A stretch of DNA of 32,002 nt from Nitrospira sp. (GCA_013140455.1 JABFSU010000120.1:1-32002); one strand, 5' to 3'; counted from the first letter of the stretch, positions 16,586 to 25,184 are shown. The notes: generated from the letters alone by a model not told the origin. A program made the numbers and translations.

Positions 16586-17905
16586 ATGAGCAAACTATTT
16601 AAAACGTGGTCCGTCGATCAGCTGATGTTGTTGCCCCCCTCGATTCAAGAACTGGTGCCGGCAGGGCATCTGGCCCACTTCGTCCGGGACACGGTCCGGG
16701 ATTCGCTGGACCTCTCCGCGATCCTGAAGACCTATACGGAGGAGCGCGGCTTCCCGCCGTACCACCCGATCATGATGACGGCGCTGTTGTTGTATGCGTA
16801 CTGCCAAGGGCTCTACGCGTCGCGGCGGATTGCGAAGGCCTGCGAGGAGCGAGTGGACTTCATGGCGCTGACCGCGCTGCAGCGCCCGGACTTTCGCACG
16901 ATCAGCGATTTTCGGAAGCGGCATCTGACGGCGCTGGGCGGGCTGTTCACGCAAGTGCTCAAGCTGTGTCAGGCCGCGGGGTTGGTGCAGCTGGGGCATG
17001 TGGCCCTCGACGGCACCAAGCTCAAGGCCAACGCCTCGAAGCACAAGGCGATGAGCTATGGCCGCATGCAGAAGACTGAAGCCGAGTTGGCGGCGACGGT
17101 GCAGGGATGGCTGCAGAAGGCGGAGACGCTCGATGCGCGAGAGGATGCCGAGGTGGGGCGGGACCGTCGAGGCGACGAACTGCCAACGTGGGTGGCCGAC
17201 AAACAGGCGCGGCTGGACAAGATCCGGCAGGCCAAAGCGGCGCTGGAAGCCGACGCGAAGGCGGAGGCCACACACCCGTCCCCCGTGGCGGCTTCGCCCC
17301 AGCGGGGCCGACCGCCGACCCGGCCACCCGGCGTTCCACACGAGAAGGCGCAGCGTAATTTTACGGATCCCGAGAGTCGGATCATGAAGACCGCGGAGGG
17401 TGTTGTGCAAGGGTACAACGCGCAGGCTGCCGTGGATGCCGCCAGTCAGATTATCGTGGCCCAGCACGTGACCCCTGCGCCCAATGACCAGCAGCAACTC
17501 GTGTCCCTGCTGGCGCAGATCAAGGCGAACACCGGGCGACAGGCTCGCGAGGTATCGGCCGATGCCGGCTACTGCTCGGAAGCCAATCTGCGGGAATTGC
17601 GGCGGCGGCATATCTCGGGCTACGTGGCCACCGGCCGGCAACACCATGGACAGGCCGCGGCCACCGGACATTGTCCGGCCCCAGCTGGGGCTCGTACCCG
17701 GGCCATGCGCCTGAAGCTCCGGCGCGGCGGCTATCGGAGTCGGTATCGATTGCGCAAGCAGACGGTGGAGCCCGTCTTCGGACAGATCAAACAGGCTCGC
17801 GGATTTCGGCAAGTGTTGTTGCGCGGGCTCTCGAACGTGGCGCAGGAGTGGAGCCTGGTGTGTCTGGCCCACAACTTCTTGAAGTTGGCGAAGGCGCTCG
17901 CCTGA
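16586..17905 (+). CDS. IS1182-like DDE transposase
   Basis: This is a transposase of about 439 aa. The N-terminal part (DUF772-like, about 1-130) has the typical LPPSIQELVPAGHLAHFVRD and RTISDFRKRHL motifs. The catalytic residues are visible: Asp142 in ALDGTKLKANASKHKAM, Asp326 in SADAGYCSEANLRELR and Glu395 in KQTVEPVFGQIKQARGFR. The ATG at 16586 gives the MSKLFKTWSVDQ start usual in the family; an ATG at 16550 would add 12 residues. The frame is complete with no stop or shift. It cuts and pastes the surrounding element. Confidence 0.95.
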   Translation: MSKLFKTWSVDQLMLLPPSIQELVPAGHLAHFVRDTVRDSLDLSAILKTYTEERGFPPYHPIMMTALLLYAYCQGLYASRRIAKACEERVDFMALTALQRPDFRTISDFRKRHLTALGGLFTQVLKLCQAAGLVQLGHVALDGTKLKANASKHKAMSYGRMQKTEAELAATVQGWLQKAETLDAREDAEVGRDRRGDELPTWVADKQARLDKIRQAKAALEADAKAEATHPSPVAASPQRGRPPTRPPGVPHEKAQRNFTDPESRIMKTAEGVVQGYNAQAAVDAASQIIVAQHVTPAPNDQQQLVSLLAQIKANTGRQAREVSADAGYCSEANLRELRRRHISGYVATGRQHHGQAAATGHCPAPAGARTRAMRLKLRRGGYRSRYRLRKQTVEPVFGQIKQARGFRQVLLRGLSNVAQEWSLVCLAHNFLKLAKALA

Positions 17906-18034
17906 GGGGGGCGCCACGGCCCGACCGTGTCGGCATGTCATCTGGGTTCTCCTCGTCTCTTGGCTCTCACGGACTCCCCCCGCTACGAAATCGGCTAGTC
18001 CATCAGAAGGCCGCCGTCAATCGCAGCTCAGACA

Positions 18035-18051
18035 ATTACTCGGACAGGCTC
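18035..18051 (-). repeat. Right terminal inverted repeat of the IS
   Basis: This is the exact reverse complement of the left repeat and is followed by the second CTAG copy at 18052-18055. Confidence 0.93.
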
Positions 18052-18805
18052 CTAGGTGATGTGAGTAGTTTGCCCATAGCTGTTCATGCCGGGTTTCCGA
18101 GTCCTCAGGACTTGAAATGAGTACACCGGTTGATACATGGGGCGCCGAGTAGGTATTCCATGTCGCTCTGACTTTTAAGAAGTAATTGAAGAGGGCCGTG
18201 TCTCGAACGAGTTCATAGACGGTTTTCAGCCCTGTCCGCCCCTTGACGCGTCGGTTCTCCGCAAGGGCCGCGAATTGAGAGGGCTCCGCTTCCAAGTCGG
18301 TAATATCATTTTCGCTGAATGTGAGAATAACGATGTCCGGCGCGAGGCTGAGGCCCCGTTGAAGTATCTCTACTTGATCCACGATGGTTGTGCCGGGTAC
18401 TCCCCCATTGATGACCTCGACGGAAATTCCTTCTTGCTGCAGCATCCGTTCCAGATTTGCGGAGAGCGTTTCTTCATCATTCACAAACTGACCGAATGTT
18501 CCGGAATCCCCGAGGCAGAGGATTCGAACAACGTGAGGAGGCCTGATTCGTTGAAATTCTGGCCCACGATAGCCGAGCGAGTTGATGGTCGCATGGTAAT
18601 GAAGTTTGGGATGAGGTGTCTCCTCTACTGATTGGTTCGGTTCGAACATGCCCGGCACCCGCACAAAGTCCGCGTTTGAGATGGCGTGGATACTGGCGGT
18701 GGAGATGTGGCCTGAGATTCTCAATGCCAGTTCAGAAGCTACGGCCGTGACGGCGAGGAGGAGACCTGCAAAGCAAATCACTAGGAATGTTTTTCTGGCG
18801 CGCAT
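18052..18805 (-). pseudogene. SGNH hydrolase gene, 5' fragment (split by IS)
   Basis: This is the N-terminal two thirds of an exported or membrane-anchored SGNH/GDSL hydrolase. It has an N-terminal hydrophobic segment (FLVICFAGLLLAVTAVAS), then block I RILCLGDSGTFG with the nucleophile Ser, VINGGVPGTTIVDQ (block II Gly) and VILTFSENDIT (block III Asn). The intact gene would have coded for 362 aa together with 16181-16515. The frame now runs into the IS and stops after about 262 codons with the IS-encoded tail GACPSNCLSCD. Such enzymes remove or add acyl groups on polysaccharides and lipids outside the cytoplasm; the AlgJ/DltD-like position in a glycan cluster is suggestive only. Confidence 0.88.
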
Positions 18806-18903
18806 TGAGACCTTCCTAATTTGTGGTGAGGAGCATGAGCTCTCCCCGACGGAACGTACAACGCAGTTCGGTATCAGGCGGTCTGCGCTGAAGGGCTATG
18901 CTC

Positions 18904-19800
18904 CTAGTGCCTTAAAAGATTTCTGGCCTTGGCCAGAGCCCTCCGAGGATAATAGAGGGCTTGGTTTATCTGTAGTGAGGATCCTAGAAGGGATCGGCTG
19001 ATCCCTTCTAGGAATACATGGCGACGCCGGCGTTCGAAGCCGTGCTGATAGTTTCTCTTGTCGCCAAATCCCAAGACCCGTTGTCCTTCCGGTGTGAGGT
19101 TTCCCAGAAAAGCCGCATTGAGGAGGAGAGGGTGGTACCGATAATACTCAATGTCCTCTTGCTGGAGCGGGATACTGGGGTCGTGATAATTCAGGAACAC
19201 CGCTTGTCGGGGCTCTAAGACGGGAGTGGCCTGCCGGTGGATTCCAGAGGTGTCAAACAGGACAGCCGAGCCGGCAGTCCCCGGAACTTCCATGATCCGC
19301 TCTCTAGGAACTTGTGAGAGCTCATGACTCTGAACAAGCCGGGGGTGTTGTTTGCGGTGGCTCCCCTTGATGTAGGTGAACGCGCCTGAGCGAACATCGG
19401 TCAGGTAAATGGCAAGCTTCACTTCTCTGGGTATTGTGGAGACGGTGTGTTGATCATACCAGGCATCGCCGTGCCATCCGTGAAAGTTTTTCTTGGTCGG
19501 GAGAGATAACCACCCCTTTGCTTCGACAAGCTGGAACTGAGGACCGATATATTCCTGGAGCACTTGGAGGACAAGCGGGTGCAGGGCGACGTCGAGAAAT
19601 CCTTGGTCCAGAATAAGCACATCCTGGATCATGTGGCGATACATCTCGGTACGTTCATACCCTATCGTGTCGTTCCATGCCATGTGCCGCAAGCGAGCTT
19701 CAAAGGCCTGTTGCATTCCCCGTAGTTGAGGGCCCGCGACAAATTCAGGGAGTATCACAATGCCGTCACGGTCAAGTTGGTTCGTTAGATCATGCGCCAT
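18904..19800 (-). CDS. Phytanoyl-CoA dioxygenase (PhyH) family protein
   Basis: This is an Fe(II)/2-oxoglutarate oxygenase of 298 aa. The iron-binding triad is visible as His110-x-Asp112 in GWHGDAWY and His188 in TSGIHRQATP, with Arg198 (LEPRQAVFLNYHD) placed for 2-oxoglutarate binding. The N-terminal LDRDGIVILPEFVAG start is typical of the family. Bacterial members hydroxylate small molecules, lipids or sugars; the substrate here is unknown. The ATG at 19800 overlaps the stop of the glycosyltransferase gene (TGATG) and has GAGGTG before it, so the two are coupled and probably act in one pathway. The C-terminal region contains a perfect 14-bp inverted repeat in its DNA. Confidence 0.87.
   Translation of the reverse strand: MAHDLTNQLDRDGIVILPEFVAGPQLRGMQQAFEARLRHMAWNDTIGYERTEMYRHMIQDVLILDQGFLDVALHPLVLQVLQEYIGPQFQLVEAKGWLSLPTKKNFHGWHGDAWYDQHTVSTIPREVKLAIYLTDVRSGAFTYIKGSHRKQHPRLVQSHELSQVPRERIMEVPGTAGSAVLFDTSGIHRQATPVLEPRQAVFLNYHDPSIPLQQEDIEYYRYHPLLLNAAFLGNLTPEGQRVLGFGDKRNYQHGFERRRRHVFLEGISRSLLGSSLQINQALYYPRRALAKARNLLRH
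18982..19013. repeat. Perfect inverted repeat inside the PhyH gene
   Basis: TCCTAGAAGGGATC (18982-18995) and GATCCCTTCTAGGA (19000-19013) form a 14-bp stem around a 4-base loop. It codes for part of the protein's C-terminal region (about residues 263-273) and has no T-run after it on either strand. Confidence 0.75.
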
Positions 19801-20930
19801 CACCGCACCTCAAGGCATGTTGTATGGTAAATAGCGACAGCGTCGGAGATCCGTGATTCATGGGAAAACTGTGAGACAGCCAGGGCTCTGGCCTTCACTT
19901 GCATCTCTTCCCGTTCGGTCTCTGATGAATAGAGCCGGCAAATATGGGCTGCGAGTGCCACATGATCTCCTGCTGGAACCAGCGATCCGGTTTGGCCAGG
20001 CTGAATAAATTCAGGGATGCCTCCGACCGCACTTCCGATCACTGGCAGACCGCAAGCCATCGCTTCAAGGATAACAAGGCCTGCCGCTTCTTTCCATAAG
20101 GAAGGGCAAACGAAACAGTCAGCGGCCTGCATGAACGGACTCACTTCAGCTTGCAGGCCGCAGAACCTGATTCGGTCACGGACCCCGAGAGATTCGGCTG
20201 TGCGCTCAAGAGCCATTCGTTCCGGCCCGTCTCCGACAATCCAAAGTACAACATTGGATGGCAGGTCCTTGAGAGCTTGGATGGCAACATGCACGCCTTT
20301 TTCCCGGATGAGGTGTGCCACGACGAGGACTATAAACACTTTCTCAACCCCTTGGGAACATCGCATCGTTGAACGTGTGGCTTTGTCGGGCTGGAAACGG
20401 CCTGTATTGACGAAGTGGTGATATCTGCCAAGGTTAGGCCAAATAGCTTGTCGCTCTAACTCCTCTAAGACATAGTCGCTGACAGCAAGAACTTTGGAGT
20501 AGCCTCCAAGCATCAGTTTCTTGCATGCGCTTGAGAGCGCATGACGGGTGCGACGAAAAGAGGTTGGTCTGGAGTTGTGATCAGTAAGGTAATGCCGCAA
20601 CCTGGGTCGTATGACACGCAAGACGGCCGCGTATCCGTTGAGGGGATGGTAGAGATTCCAATGGACCACGTCAATGCGATGCTGGTCGATCAAATGCAAC
20701 AGCTTGCGAAGAGTAAGGATGTTGAATCGTCCGAGTGGCAACGATGTCGCTGCCAGTCCTGCAACCCTGTACCGCTGTTCTTCCTTCTTCGGAAGCGCTG
20801 CGACAAAAACAGGTATGAAGACCCCTCCCTCTTTAGCAATGGCTTGGCTTGTAAGGAAGATCTGCTCCTCCAGCGATCCATATTTGCTTGAAGGATCGAG
20901 GTTCACTGCATATAGGACGCGCTCGAACAT
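19800..20930 (-). CDS. GT4-family glycosyltransferase
   Basis: This is a GT-B fold glycosyltransferase of 376 aa. The N-terminal domain begins FERVLYAVNLDPSSKYGSLEEQ. The C-terminal domain has VAHLIREKGVHVAIQAL, LWIVGDGPER and the EX7E donor-site motif in EAAGLVILEAMACGLPV, then GSAVGGIPEFIQPG. These are the marks of family GT4. It transfers a nucleotide-activated sugar to a lipid or glycan acceptor at the inner membrane; neither donor nor acceptor can be named. The ATG at 20930 is chosen because MFERVLYAVN fits the family start and AAGGCAGGT lies before it; the frame extends 43 codons further up without such support. It is the first gene of a cluster with PhyH, SGNH hydrolase and DUF1080. 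Confidence 0.92.
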   Translation of the reverse strand: MFERVLYAVNLDPSSKYGSLEEQIFLTSQAIAKEGGVFIPVFVAALPKKEEQRYRVAGLAATSLPLGRFNILTLRKLLHLIDQHRIDVVHWNLYHPLNGYAAVLRVIRPRLRHYLTDHNSRPTSFRRTRHALSSACKKLMLGGYSKVLAVSDYVLEELERQAIWPNLGRYHHFVNTGRFQPDKATRSTMRCSQGVEKVFIVLVVAHLIREKGVHVAIQALKDLPSNVVLWIVGDGPERMALERTAESLGVRDRIRFCGLQAEVSPFMQAADCFVCPSLWKEAAGLVILEAMACGLPVIGSAVGGIPEFIQPGQTGSLVPAGDHVALAAHICRLYSSETEREEMQVKARALAVSQFSHESRISDAVAIYHTTCLEVR

Positions 20931-21154
20931 AACCAGACCTGCCTTGTGGTGCCAGTGGGTGATGTAAGTGCTTCTGCCAGCGAGTCCGATATCATCACAC
21001 TTTCTGAAGAGTTGCCACACACCAAAAGAGGGGGGCTGTCCCAGCATACTACGATTCATTCACGGTAAGTGTTCAATTTTGTAGAGGATACCTTGCGGGA
21101 GCTGGAGCAGCTGTTCGGAAGGCGTAGAGGGCCGCGTTCAGGAAGGGAAATAAA

Positions 21155-21781
21155 TCAGAACCTTTGATAAGTCAGGCCAATAAAGGGGAGTCCGAAATTG
21201 AGTCCCGAATTGGGGGAGCGAGTTCCTGCGTTGGAGATGTGCATGATGCGATAACCCGCTTGAACGGCCCATCCAGGCATAAAGTAGTACGCGCCGCCGA
21301 CGCCGCCCCACACGAGAAAATTGAACTGTCCCGGCTGTTCAGGAATCCGGCCGCCCAGATCTGTCCACACCGGTCCTGCGCCTCCTTCGATGAAGGGGCG
21401 CAGCCGTCCAAACGCCGTAGAGGTGTAGACCATTTTCGGAGTAAGCCCGATCCCATAGGCGGTAATCGGACTATGAGTATGGAAGGCGACGAGTTCTGCG
21501 CCGAGAGCCAGTTCGCCTTGGTACCAGCTCGAACCGATGGGTTCCGTGAGTGTCACCATCCACGAAGGCATGATGGTTTCTCCGAACAGCTTTGACGTTT
21601 GGCTAATCCCAACACGCAGGGGAAAGAATGGGCCGGTTGTGAACCCTATAGTTTGAGTGCCGATCGGTGTTGATGCGGGCTCATCAGTCGCGGCGGCGAC
21701 TGAGAAGGGCAGGAGGTGCGCGGTGAGGAGCAGTGGCAGGGCAAGACTGAGGATGTGAATCAAAGAAGATCGTTGGATCAT
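21155..21781 (-). CDS. pagL: PagL-like lipid A 3-O-deacylase (acyloxyacyl hydrolase)
   Basis: This is an outer-membrane beta-barrel protein of 208 aa with a signal peptide (LSLALPLLLTAHLLPFSVAAA). The motif GYRIMHISNAGTRSPNSGLN near the C-terminus matches the PagL active-site region, with the catalytic His and Ser in HISN. The protein ends in LTYQRF, with a C-terminal aromatic residue as in outer-membrane barrels. PagL removes the 3-O acyl chain from lipid A, changing surface charge and recognition. Length is slightly more than typical PagL (about 170-190 aa). It follows the tRNA thiolase gene by 22 bases. The gene symbol is a family name; activity is inferred from the motif. Confidence 0.8.
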   Translation of the reverse strand: MIQRSSLIHILSLALPLLLTAHLLPFSVAAATDEPASTPIGTQTIGFTTGPFFPLRVGISQTSKLFGETIMPSWMVTLTEPIGSSWYQGELALGAELVAFHTHSPITAYGIGLTPKMVYTSTAFGRLRPFIEGGAGPVWTDLGGRIPEQPGQFNFLVWGGVGGAYYFMPGWAVQAGYRIMHISNAGTRSPNSGLNFGLPFIGLTYQRF

Positions 21782-21803
21782 GAGTATATAAATCGTAAAG
21801 AAT

Positions 21804-22742
21804 TTATGAGGCAGAATGGACTTTGGCTCGTGCCATCATCTTGCAGTAGGAGCAGACTTCGGCGGTGGTCGGTTGCTGACAGACGGAGCAGGGGTGCAGC
21901 ATGGCCTGGTCTTTCTCGGCCATCGTGGTCGGGGAGGCTTGCGGTTTGCGCTGTTTATCGAGAAATCCGCAATAGAAGGCCTGCTTGGTGCCGGGTGACT
22001 CCGTTTCGAGCCGGTTCAACACCTCCTTGTAGAGCAGCGTCCGGGCGCCTTTCGCCATCGGGCATTCTTCGACGATGTAGTCGATCCGGTTCAAGACCGA
22101 GTAGGCGGCTAATTCGCGCTCGGACAGGCGAAAGAGCGGTTTCACTTTCTTGGCGAACCCGTCGAGCGAAGCCGGCAGGTTGGGGGACTGCTTGTCCAAA
22201 TACTCTTCCTGCCAGCGGAGCACGTTGCCCAGCAGACGGGCCGCTTCATCGTCGAGATTGTGGCCTGTCGCCATCACATCGTATTTATGTTCCAGCGCCA
22301 CGCGATTGAACTGGTAGCGTTTGATGGTTCCACATGTACTACAGGTCGGGCGGTGAATCAGCATGGCCAGTTCCCGAATACCGGCGCCGGCTTCCTGCTC
22401 GACGGTGTGGACGTGCAGGGCCGCGCCATGCGGGGCGGCTACGGTTTCAGAAAACTTGACCACTTTGGCATGGGACACTTCCGAATAGCCGCCGATGCCG
22501 AGGTTCACGTACAGCGCGTCGGCCTTGTAGCCCATCTTGAGGAGCACATCCCAGAGCGCCAGGCTGTCTTTCCCGCCCGACACGGCCACAAGGATGCGAT
22601 CATCCTTCCCGAACATTTTTTCAGACTTAATGGCCCTGCCGACCTGGTCATGCACATAGTAGTTGAAGCAGTCTTTGCAGAAGGCGGCATTGTGGCGCGG
22701 CAGATCGATCACCGCTCTGGTTTTGCATTTCGTGCAGTTCAT
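21804..22742 (-). CDS. TtuA/CTU1-like tRNA 2-thiolation enzyme (TtcA superfamily)
   Basis: This is a tRNA sulphur transferase of 312 aa. It has an N-terminal zinc ribbon (C3, C6, C22, C25), PP-loop ATP pyrophosphatase motif SGGKDS (55-60), the iron-sulphur/catalytic Cys pair in PTCSTCGTIKR (C134, C137) with a third Cys in EECPMAKGAR, and a C-terminal zinc ribbon (HPCSVC and VCSYCKM). Two zinc ribbons around the core distinguish the TtuA/NcsA/CTU1 group, which thiolates U54 or U34, from plain TtcA, which thiolates C32. The exact tRNA position cannot be told. It uses ATP to activate the uridine and a sulphur carrier as donor. It stands upstream of pagL on the same strand with a 22-base gap. Confidence 0.87.
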   Translation of the reverse strand: MNCTKCKTRAVIDLPRHNAAFCKDCFNYYVHDQVGRAIKSEKMFGKDDRILVAVSGGKDSLALWDVLLKMGYKADALYVNLGIGGYSEVSHAKVVKFSETVAAPHGAALHVHTVEQEAGAGIRELAMLIHRPTCSTCGTIKRYQFNRVALEHKYDVMATGHNLDDEAARLLGNVLRWQEEYLDKQSPNLPASLDGFAKKVKPLFRLSERELAAYSVLNRIDYIVEECPMAKGARTLLYKEVLNRLETESPGTKQAFYCGFLDKQRKPQASPTTMAEKDQAMLHPCSVCQQPTTAEVCSYCKMMARAKVHSAS

Positions 22743-22975
22743 TGAAGGATCGTAAAGTAAGAGAATTGGGCCGATCTTATCGGAGATATGACCCCGCCGG
22801 CCTTTACGTGTTGATGCGTCTGGATTTGCATGGAGGCCGATGATACGGCTGGCTGTGCGCTGATTGCAAATCAGCTCCTACCGGGGATTTCTCTGTGCTT
22901 CCCCTGCGCCGTCCGGCGACTTCGTCAGAAAGGCTGGCAGAAGGGATGATTCCGGCATTATTCCGCTCAAGCCCG

Positions 22976-23482
22976 CTATGGTCTCTCCTGGATATCTGTC
23001 AGCGCTTTCAGAATATCCGCCGGACGCGGAGGGCAGCCGGGAATGCGGACATCGACCGGAATATGCCGGTCGACCGGCCCGGTCACCGCATAGCTCCCTT
23101 TGAAGGCGCCGCAGTTGATAGCGCAGTCGCCCAGCGCAATCACCAGTTTCGGATCAGGTGTCTGTTTATAGACATCCTTCAAGGCGCGCTCCATGTTGAC
23201 GGTGACCGGTCCTGTGACGACCAGGGCGTCCGCATGGCGCGGCGAGGCTGCGATGTGGATACCGAACCGTTCGACGTCATAGACCGGATTGGTCAAGGCG
23301 TTCATCTCCATCTCACAGGCATTGCAGGAACCGGTGTCGACTTCGCGAATGGCCAGCGACCGATTGAAGGCGGAGGCTTTCTTACGCACCTCCGGCGCCG
23401 GTGGTTCGGAGGGCTGTATGGCGGGAGGGTGCCGGCCCGTCACCACCCCGGTCTTGAGGCTTTTTTTAAGAATACGAAACAT
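22976..23482 (-). CDS. hyfI: NuoB/HyfI-like iron-sulphur subunit
   Basis: This is a peripheral subunit of 168 aa of a complex-I-like or hydrogenase-4-like assembly, holding the [4Fe-4S] cluster next to the large subunit. Cluster Cys residues are visible: C53 and C56 in GSCNACEMEM, C120 in LGDCAINCG (C124 is extra) and C150 in PGCPPRP. The spacing CxxC fits the hydrogenase small-subunit type rather than the CC pair of true NuoB. The N-terminal 40 residues are basic and Pro-rich. GAAAGGAGGCCC before the ATG is a strong ribosome-binding site. The gene is last in the operon, after the large subunit and an unusually long spacer of 96 bases. Confidence 0.92.
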   Translation of the reverse strand: MFRILKKSLKTGVVTGRHPPAIQPSEPPAPEVRKKASAFNRSLAIREVDTGSCNACEMEMNALTNPVYDVERFGIHIAASPRHADALVVTGPVTVNMERALKDVYKQTPDPKLVIALGDCAINCGAFKGSYAVTGPVDRHIPVDVRIPGCPPRPADILKALTDIQERP

Positions 23483-23504
23483 GGGCCTCCTTTCGTCAGC
23501 GGGT

Positions 23505-23527
23505 ACGAGGCTAGAGGCACGAGGCTA
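23505..23527. repeat. Short direct repeat in the hyfG-hyfI spacer
   Basis: The 9-mer ACGAGGCTA occurs at 23505-23513 and 23519-23527, separated by GAGGC. The spacer is the only long gap between the hyf-like genes from hyfB to hyfI. Confidence 0.6.
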
Positions 23528-23578
23528 TGGGGGGACGCTTTCCACTTCTTGCCCCTAGCACCGCGCCGCTCGCCCGCT

Positions 23579-25171
23579 TCATAGGTCATTTCCGGCATAC
23601 GAGAGATTGAAACTTTTATTGATCAGCGGAAAGTCAGGGATGATATTTCCGATGACGGCCCACTGAATCGCGGGCCAATTCACAAAGGACGGGTCACGGA
23701 CTTTACAGCGCTGAATGGTTCCGTTTTCCCCTGCCGTCACCATGTATAGAATTTCACCGCGCCAGCCTTCAACGGCTGACAAGGCCCATTCACCGGTTTG
23801 TGCCACGCGACTGGGTTCGCCGGCGACCGGCCCTTGCGGAATCTTCAGGCGAACCTCTCTGACCAGCCGCATGGACTCGTGGATCTCATCCATGCGAACA
23901 CGCATCCGCGCCCGCACATCGCCATATCGATAGTTCACCACCTTGACGGGAAGTTCGTCGTAGGCGGCAAAGGGCCGATCGCGCCGGAGGTCTTGATCGA
24001 GGCCCGACGCCCGTCCGACGACTCCCACCACCGCATGATCCCAGGCTGTGCGTTCGGTCAGGACACCGGTGGTCTCCAGACGGTCTATCAGGGAGGCGTT
24101 GTGGGCGATGATCGATTCCAGTTCCGAGAAGTCCTGTTCGATGCGGTCCATTTCAGCGACAATCTCGGCCAATTGTGCCGCCGTGAGATCGATGGCGACT
24201 CCACCCACCCTGGTGACTCCACGGAGAAATCGTGAGCCGGTCAGCCGGTCGTTGAGCTGCATGATCTGCTCTTTCATCCGGCTGCAATGGGCATGGGGCA
24301 AGGCATAGGCGGTATCGTTACAGATGGCGCCCACATCGCCGAGATGGTTGTGGAGTCGCTCCAATTCGAGAAACAGGCTCCGGAGGTATCGTCCACGGCG
24401 TGGCACCTCGAGATGGAGTAGTGATTCGACCGCCTGGCAGTAGGCGAGGCTATGGCCGATGGTCGTATCACCGGATACCCGTTCGGCTAAGGGAACTGCT
24501 GCGGTCAATGTTTGTTGCTCGAACAGCTTCTCCACGCCGCGATGTGTCCAGAAATGATGCAGCTCGAGTTGCATGATGGGTTCACCAGCCACGGAAAATC
24601 GAAAATGGCCCGGTTCGATGATCCCGGCATGGATCGGCCCCACCGGTACTTCAAACACCCCTTCCCCCTCAATGCGGCGGAAGTGATGTTCGCCTTGCTG
24701 CCGACCCAATACGTGGTCCCAGAGGAAGTCTTTTTTGAGCGGGTGGGTGCCTTTGGGCCAATGTTCGTGCCGAACCAAACGTCGCAAGTCCGGGTGCCCC
24801 TGTGGAATCAATCCGAACATGTCGCGAATCTCTCGCTCATACCACTGTGCGGCATGAATGTGCGGCGTGATGGAGGGGAATAACCGGTCGTTTCCCGCAA
24901 GTTCAGCGGATAACAGCATCCAGCGGTGGGAGGGCTCCAGGGTGAACAGGTAGTGCAATCCATAGGTGTTGCGTGTGGGGCGATTGTCGACAGCCCATAA
25001 GAGCGTGAGCCTGCCATGCAAGCCCGGTTGGGTATGGAGGTACCGGGTGATCGCCGGCAGGAGATCTTTGGAGACGAGAAAATGAGAGAATTCCTTCTGC
25101 ACCTCGTCCTTTTGTACGATGGACGGGAACGCGGCTTTGAGTACTTCGTCGCAGGACCTCGACTCTGCCAT
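23579..25171 (-). CDS. hyfG: HyfG/NuoCD-like large subunit lacking Ni-Fe ligands
   Basis: This is a 530-aa fusion of a NuoC-like domain (about 1-150, with IHAAQWYEREIRDMFGLIPQGHPDLRRL) and a NuoD/hydrogenase large-subunit domain (about 170-530). In [NiFe] hydrogenases this subunit carries RxCxxC and DPCxxC. Here the first motif reads ERVSGDTTIGH (230-240), with Ser and Thr in place of Cys, and the second reads PDFPLINKS with no Cys. The protein therefore cannot hold a Ni-Fe centre and probably couples a quinone-like or other redox site to the membrane part, as in complex I. ATG 25171 is chosen because GGGGGAT lies before it; the frame extends upstream into the end of hyfF, which is 13 bases away. 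Confidence 0.93.
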   Translation of the reverse strand: MAESRSCDEVLKAAFPSIVQKDEVQKEFSHFLVSKDLLPAITRYLHTQPGLHGRLTLLWAVDNRPTRNTYGLHYLFTLEPSHRWMLLSAELAGNDRLFPSITPHIHAAQWYEREIRDMFGLIPQGHPDLRRLVRHEHWPKGTHPLKKDFLWDHVLGRQQGEHHFRRIEGEGVFEVPVGPIHAGIIEPGHFRFSVAGEPIMQLELHHFWTHRGVEKLFEQQTLTAAVPLAERVSGDTTIGHSLAYCQAVESLLHLEVPRRGRYLRSLFLELERLHNHLGDVGAICNDTAYALPHAHCSRMKEQIMQLNDRLTGSRFLRGVTRVGGVAIDLTAAQLAEIVAEMDRIEQDFSELESIIAHNASLIDRLETTGVLTERTAWDHAVVGVVGRASGLDQDLRRDRPFAAYDELPVKVVNYRYGDVRARMRVRMDEIHESMRLVREVRLKIPQGPVAGEPSRVAQTGEWALSAVEGWRGEILYMVTAGENGTIQRCKVRDPSFVNWPAIQWAVIGNIIPDFPLINKSFNLSYAGNDL

Positions 25172-25184
25172 GGTAGCTATCCCC

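Larger units (their letters stand above)
16520..18051 (+). mobile_element. IS1182-family-like insertion sequence, complete
   Basis: This is an element of 1532 bp bounded by perfect 17-bp terminal inverted repeats GAGCCTGTCCGAGTAAT (16520-16536, with the reverse complement at 18035-18051) and flanked by CTAG on both sides. It holds one DDE transposase on the + strand, opposite to the gene it interrupts. Ends, duplication and transposase frame are all intact, so the copy may still be active. Insertion at a palindromic CTAG fits what is known of some members of this family. The interrupted frame is preserved on both sides, which points to a recent event. Confidence 0.93.

Noticed and set aside
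16595-17941. Long open frame of 448 codons opposite to the transposase
   Set aside because: It is the antisense shadow of a GC-rich gene; its translation has no domain and is Arg/His/Gln-rich.
22743-22975. Hairpin GCTGATT-GCA-AATCAGC (22859-22875) as the terminator of the hyf-like operon
   Set aside because: Only a 7-bp stem, about 100 bases after the hyfI stop and without a T-run; it could be chance, and no other feature was seen in this spacer.
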